Source: CAZRXG01 sp964603985
GTDB taxonomy: Bacteria; Chloroflexota; Anaerolineae; Aggregatilineales; UBA3940
Direction: 5' to 3'
Length of the DNA stretch: 47,429 nt
NCBI GenBank assembly: GCA_964603985.1
Contig: CAZRXG010000035.1
Coordinates: forward strand, 1-47,429
Shown: piece by piece, positions 41,763 to 47,429 of the stretch
How the letters are laid out: every line of letters begins with the position of its first letter
How positions within the stretch are numbered: position 1 is the first letter of the stretch
The notes under the pieces: generated by a model
Database searches by the model: none
What the model was told of the DNA's origin: nothing
Seen by the model: only the letters and a program-made list of their open reading frames with translations
Position numbers and translations under genes: made by a program

Positions 41763-41792
41763 TGGTCAGCAAGCGAGTTCTTTCCCCCGGCG
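41763..41792 (+). repeat. Short copy of the family 3 repeat
   Basis: GGTCAGCAAGCGAG, TTCTTT and CCCCC match the right half of the copies at 41607 and 10081. Families 2 and 3 therefore alternate here (3-2-3). The remaining ~200 bp before 42001 shows no gene. Confidence 0.5.
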
Positions 41793-42000
41793 GACTCGGA
41801 AAGACGTGACACCTCCGCGCGCGGCGGCACGCTCCTGCGCCGTGCCCGCCGGATTTGCAGGCGGGCGGAATGCGCATAAGATAAGATCAGGCGAGCCGCT
41901 TTTGCGCCGTCCAACACCGATCACGCCCTGCTTATCACCCTCACAAGAGGTGACCCTCCGGTCAGGGACGGTGAGCACACACGAGGAGAAGCGAGTTCTA

Positions 42001-42807
42001 ATGACCGAAGAACTGACCGCACACGACATCGAGAGCAAGTTACGGGATGACCTGGGCCTGAGCAAAGACAGAGACGTGATCGCACACGTGCACCTGCCGT
42101 CGCTGGGGCCGGTCAGCGGAGGTGCGGAGGCGGTGGCGTCGGCGATCCTGGCGGCGGCGGGCACGGTGATCATGCCCGCCTTCACCTACCAGACGCAGAT
42201 CATCCCCCAGGTTGGGCCGCCCGACAACGCGCTCGAATATGGGACGGGGGACGAAGTGAACGCCAAGGCCGAGATCTTCCGGCCAGACCTGCCGGTGCAT
42301 CCCGACTGCGGGTCGGTGGCGGAGGCGCTGCGGCGTGACGGCGAGACACTGCGCAGCACACACCCGATCCTGGCATTCGTCGCGCAGGGGCCGGGCGCAA
42401 AGGCGGCGCTTGGCGCGCAGACGCGGCAGAATCCGTTGGGGCCAATCGCCTGGCTGGAAGCGCGCGACGGGGCGGTCCTGCTGATGGGGGTTGACCAGCG
42501 GCACAACTTCTCGCTGCACCTGGCCGAACAGCGCGCCGGGCGGAAGACCTTCACACGGTGGGCGCTGACGATTAATGACATCGAGGCGCTGCCCAACATC
42601 CCCGGCTGCATGGAGGGTTTCAACGCGATCTGGCCGCTGATGATGCACATCACCCAGGTGACGCAGATCGGGATGGCGCGCTGCGAGTTGATCCCGATCC
42701 GGGAGATGCTGGAGTTCGCCGAGGAGCGGCTGGCAATCGACCCCAACTTCATGCTGTGCGACAAGCCAAGCTGCCTGAACTGCCGGACGCGGGAGGTGCA
42801 GGTTTAG
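42001..42807 (+). CDS. AAC(3)-family (aminoglycoside 3-N-acetyltransferase-like) protein
   Basis: The 268-residue product starts at ATG 42001 with GAGGAG 12 bases before; an in-frame GTG at 41971 is an alternative. Family features are the early VIAHVHLPSLGPVSGG loop, the central FRPDLPVHPDCGSVAEALRR with RSTHPILAFVAQGPGA, and the later GVDQRHNFSLHLAEQR. These match the antibiotic N-acetyltransferase fold, which acetylates amines with acetyl-CoA. Environmental members such as YokD-like proteins have unknown substrates, so resistance should not be assumed. It converges on sbcD, 18 bp apart. The C-terminus has a CxNC cysteine pair (SCLNCRT). Confidence 0.8.
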   Translation: MTEELTAHDIESKLRDDLGLSKDRDVIAHVHLPSLGPVSGGAEAVASAILAAAGTVIMPAFTYQTQIIPQVGPPDNALEYGTGDEVNAKAEIFRPDLPVHPDCGSVAEALRRDGETLRSTHPILAFVAQGPGAKAALGAQTRQNPLGPIAWLEARDGAVLLMGVDQRHNFSLHLAEQRAGRKTFTRWALTINDIEALPNIPGCMEGFNAIWPLMMHITQVTQIGMARCELIPIREMLEFAEERLAIDPNFMLCDKPSCLNCRTREVQV

Positions 42808-42825
42808 GAGGATCTGGCGGCAGGT

Positions 42826-44061
42826 CTACCGCCGGGAGGCGTCTTCCTCGTCGAAGATGCGCTCCGCGTGCTCCCTGAGCAGGGCGATGCGGTCGGGGTC
42901 AAAGTCCTTGTTGTGCAGGTATAACTCCAACACTTCGAGCGGGCCAAGCTCTTCGGGGTGCTCGACGCCCAGGCGTTGGCGCACCGGGTAGTCGATGTCG
43001 CGCTGGATGGCGGCGACGAAGGCAGCCGCTTCGAGCGCGGCCTCAACGTCCCGGTCGCGGATTAGCGGCTCACCCTCCGGTGTGGCGGTGATGATCACGC
43101 GGACGATAGCGCCGGTGACATCGTACTGCGCGATCTCGTCGATCACGGCCTGGGTGGGGTCGGGCATACCGCGCACGTCGGCGTGAATGGTGACGAAGGG
43201 GCGGGCGTTCATCTCGATGAACTCGTAGGCGACCTGGCCGCGCGTCAATTCGACCCAGCAGAAGCCCTTGGGATCGCCCTCCTCACCGAAGTCAATGCGC
43301 TCGATGCTGCCGCTGTAGACCACCGGCGGCATATGCCCGGCGTTTATGTCCTGGTGGTAGTGGATGTGGCCGAGGGCAACGTAGTCCCAGGCGGGGTCGG
43401 CGACGGTGCTGAGCATCACGGCGACATCGCGGCCCAGCATCACGCTGCGCTCGGAGCCAAACTGCGCGCCCTGCACGGTGAGGTGCCCGGTCAGGACGGC
43501 GGGGATGTCCGGATCGACCTGCTGGGCGAGGTTGCGGACGACGAGATCGACCTGCTCGCGCAGCAGGATATCCAGCTCGCCGAGGTTCATGCCGGACGTT
43601 GAGACGTGGTCGAGCAGGCGCTGTTTGACCGGGTAGGGGACGGTGGCGACCTGAACCGGGCCGCGCGCGGTCTCGATGAGGTGGAGCTTATCGGTGCGAC
43701 CGACGACGACGTTCTCCACTTCGAGGGTCTGGAATATATCGACGGTGGAGGCCTTCTCCGTCATGGCGGGGATGTCGTGGTTGCCGACCAGCAGGACGAC
43801 CGGGCACTGCCGGGCCAGCCGCTTGATGCGGCGGGCGAACTCGCGCTGGTAGGTGGGGTTGGGGGAGCGGTTCTTGAACGCGTCCCCGGCGAAGATAGCC
43901 AGGTCGGCGTCGTTTTCTTCGGCGTACTCGATGATCTCGGTCAGGCGGCGGATGAAGTCCATCACCCGGCTGCTGATGCCGGTCGACGGATCGACCTTGC
44001 CGTAGTTCTCCATGCCGATGTGGACATCGGCGAAGTGTAAGAGGCGGATCGGTTCTGTCAC
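42826..44061 (-). CDS. sbcD: SbcD/Mre11-type DNA repair exonuclease
   Basis: The start is GTG 44061, seven bases after GGAGG; upstream codons in the open frame lack support. The 411-residue protein has the five calcineurin-like phosphoesterase motifs: FADVHIG, FAGDAF, LVGNHD, TGHLT and LGHIHYH, which bind two metal ions. A C-terminal capping region follows (VRGMPDPTQAVIDEI and on), as in SbcD. SbcD works with the SMC-like ATPase SbcC at DNA ends and hairpins, but no sbcC is adjacent on either side. The role is therefore inferred from the nuclease fold alone. Confidence 0.85.
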   Translation of the reverse strand: MTEPIRLLHFADVHIGMENYGKVDPSTGISSRVMDFIRRLTEIIEYAEENDADLAIFAGDAFKNRSPNPTYQREFARRIKRLARQCPVVLLVGNHDIPAMTEKASTVDIFQTLEVENVVVGRTDKLHLIETARGPVQVATVPYPVKQRLLDHVSTSGMNLGELDILLREQVDLVVRNLAQQVDPDIPAVLTGHLTVQGAQFGSERSVMLGRDVAVMLSTVADPAWDYVALGHIHYHQDINAGHMPPVVYSGSIERIDFGEEGDPKGFCWVELTRGQVAYEFIEMNARPFVTIHADVRGMPDPTQAVIDEIAQYDVTGAIVRVIITATPEGEPLIRDRDVEAALEAAAFVAAIQRDIDYPVRQRLGVEHPEELGPLEVLELYLHNKDFDPDRIALLREHAERIFDEEDASRR

Positions 44062-44130
44062 AGTTGGGCCTCCATCCCCAGGCAGCCACGCGGGCCGCCG
44101 ACACAACTCACAGGCGAGATCTCAAGGCAG

Positions 44131-44191
44131 CTCCGGCCACCGGAGACGCCGCAGGACAACCCCACAGGAGGACAACCAGACGGTCCTGCGG
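44131..44191. other. Two stem-loops between the CBS and sbcD genes
   Basis: CTCCGG/CCGGAG (44131-44145, 3-base loop) and the 9-bp CCGCAGGAC (44149-44157) with GTCCTGCGG (44183-44191) are perfect. GGACAACC occurs twice within the second loop region. The 180-bp gap lies downstream of the CBS gene and upstream of sbcD on the same strand, so this is a terminator or a leader structure. No gene is seen in it. Confidence 0.5.
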
Positions 44192-44241
44192 GTGTCCCCT
44201 GCGAGCGGTTCTCGCCCGGCACGACGTTCCCCGGCGTCCGG

Positions 44242-44673
44242 TTACTCCTCGTAGCTGGCGATCTCCGCAACCAGGCTGAAGATATCCGTCGAGGTGAGGA
44301 TGCCGATCACCTCGCCGTTTTCGACGACGGGCAGACTGGCGAAGCGTTCATCATGCATGATCCTGGCAGCCTTGCCCATCGAATCGTCCGGCCCGATGGT
44401 GGCAACGTCGCGGCTCATGATCTTTTCAACCGTCACGAGGGAGAGCATGTGGTAGATCTCTAAGATGCCGAACGAGGTAAGCTCGGAGGGGCGGGCTTCC
44501 CGGATGTCGCCCCAACTGACAACGCCGACCAGTTCACCCTTATCAACGACCGGCAGGTTGCGGATCTTGCGCTTTCTGATCAGGTTGTAGGCGTCTGTCA
44601 GGGTAGTATCAGACGTGATGGTGATCGGGTCGGGGGTCATCCAGTCCTTGACGAGATACTTCTTGGCTGCCAT
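44242..44673 (-). CDS. CBS-domain pair protein
   Basis: The 143-residue protein consists of just two CBS motifs (~8-60: VKDWMTPDPITITSDTTL to NLPVVDKGELVGVVSWGDI; ~83-138: VEKIMSRDVATIGPDDSM to SLPVVENGEVIGILTSTDI). Such pairs bind adenine nucleotides (AMP, ATP, SAM) and regulate partner proteins; in some organisms they bind c-di-AMP, whose synthase is encoded 7 kb away, but nothing here proves that link. AAGGAGG precedes the ATG. No effector domain is fused. Confidence 0.92.
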   Translation of the reverse strand: MAAKKYLVKDWMTPDPITITSDTTLTDAYNLIRKRKIRNLPVVDKGELVGVVSWGDIREARPSELTSFGILEIYHMLSLVTVEKIMSRDVATIGPDDSMGKAARIMHDERFASLPVVENGEVIGILTSTDIFSLVAEIASYEE

Positions 44674-44703
44674 TGGTGCCTCCTTTCATCCTCAACTACG
44701 CAC

Positions 44704-44712
44704 AGTATACCA
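44704..44712 (-). promoter_or_regulatory. Extended -10 promoter of the CBS-pair gene
   Basis: On the minus strand TGGTATACT lies 30 bp before the ATG at 44673. It is of the same TGn-extended type as other promoters in the window. Confidence 0.45.
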
Positions 44713-44781
44713 TCTGGGGGGTGGGTACGGTATGCTTGCGGGAGAATGGTGCCCGGTTCGTGTCGCAATCTTCCCCCGACG

Positions 44782-44790
44782 TGTTACAAT
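44782..44790 (+). promoter_or_regulatory. Extended -10 promoter of glyQS
   Basis: TGTTACAAT lies 32 bp before the GTG start at 44823. The leader is too short for a T-box riboswitch. AGGAGG is the ribosome-binding site. Confidence 0.45.
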
Positions 44791-44822
44791 TCCCGGCGCG
44801 AGATTCACAGGAGGCGTCCGCA

Positions 44823-47429
<2,607 letters not shown>

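Noticed and set aside
42001..42807. Aminoglycoside resistance gene
   Set aside because: Family membership does not establish the substrate; no resistance context or mobile element is present.
44791..44822. T-box riboswitch before glyQS
   Set aside because: The leader from the likely promoter is about 30 bases, far too short.

Overview
The window is GC-rich bacterial chromosome with dense coding on both strands. No rRNA, tRNA, phage or transposase gene is visible. The gene set suggests a Chloroflexota bacterium, probably Anaerolineae-like. Pointers are a fused glycyl-tRNA synthetase (alpha+beta), TPR proteins with long acidic tails, WD40 lipoproteins full of SPDG turns, a DUF4139 protein, a Hyp hydrogenase-maturation cluster without HypA/B, and many dispersed intergenic repeats. 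This placement is inference from gene content; no marker gene was compared.

Layout. 1-3075 (-): TPR protein with a very long repetitive tail, cut by the window edge. 3431-5437 (-): ECF-type sigma factor, small zinc/thiol protein and thioredoxin reductase, resembling a SigR/RsrA disulfide-stress unit. 5653-8129 (+): phytoene synthase-like and phytoene desaturase-like genes. 8301-9966 (+): aldo/keto reductase and alpha/beta hydrolase. 10357-16683 (+): secreted glycoside-hydrolase-like protein, WD40 lipoprotein, and a FetA/FetB-type ABC exporter. 16931-18682 (-): lipoprotein. 19092-22700 (+): DUF4139 protein and FIST sensory-domain protein. 22931-23437 (-): small membrane protein. 23583-24697: about 1.1 kb without a credible gene. 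It holds an FAD-oxidoreductase remnant, an almost perfect sigma70 promoter, a chain of perfect hairpins that may be a large structured RNA, and a heptamer array.

24695-29804 (-) is hypE-hypD-hypC plus an unusual nickel-transporter/beta-propeller fusion; hypF is divergent at 30010-32349 (+). Together these make the Fe(CN)2CO ligands of [NiFe]-hydrogenase and probably supply nickel. 32356-34369: pentapeptide-repeat membrane protein and ROK sugar kinase. 34442-37942 (-): cdaA-cdaR-der, linking c-di-AMP synthesis to ribosome assembly. 38224-41513 (-): large TPR protein and a REC-GAF response regulator. 42001-44673: AAC(3)-like protein, SbcD/Mre11-like nuclease, CBS-pair protein. 44823-end (+): glyQS, cut by the window edge.

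Intergenic space is dominated by at least four repeat families. These are a ~120-150 bp element with a TAATCCGCG-type core, C/G-rich hairpin elements, a ~40 bp element, and heptamer arrays. Two heptamer arrays begin exactly at the TAG stop codon of the preceding gene (trxB, hypE). Several genes share an extended -10 promoter of the TGnTAnnnT type. The strongest lead for something undescribed is the promoter-driven structured region at about 23800-24462.
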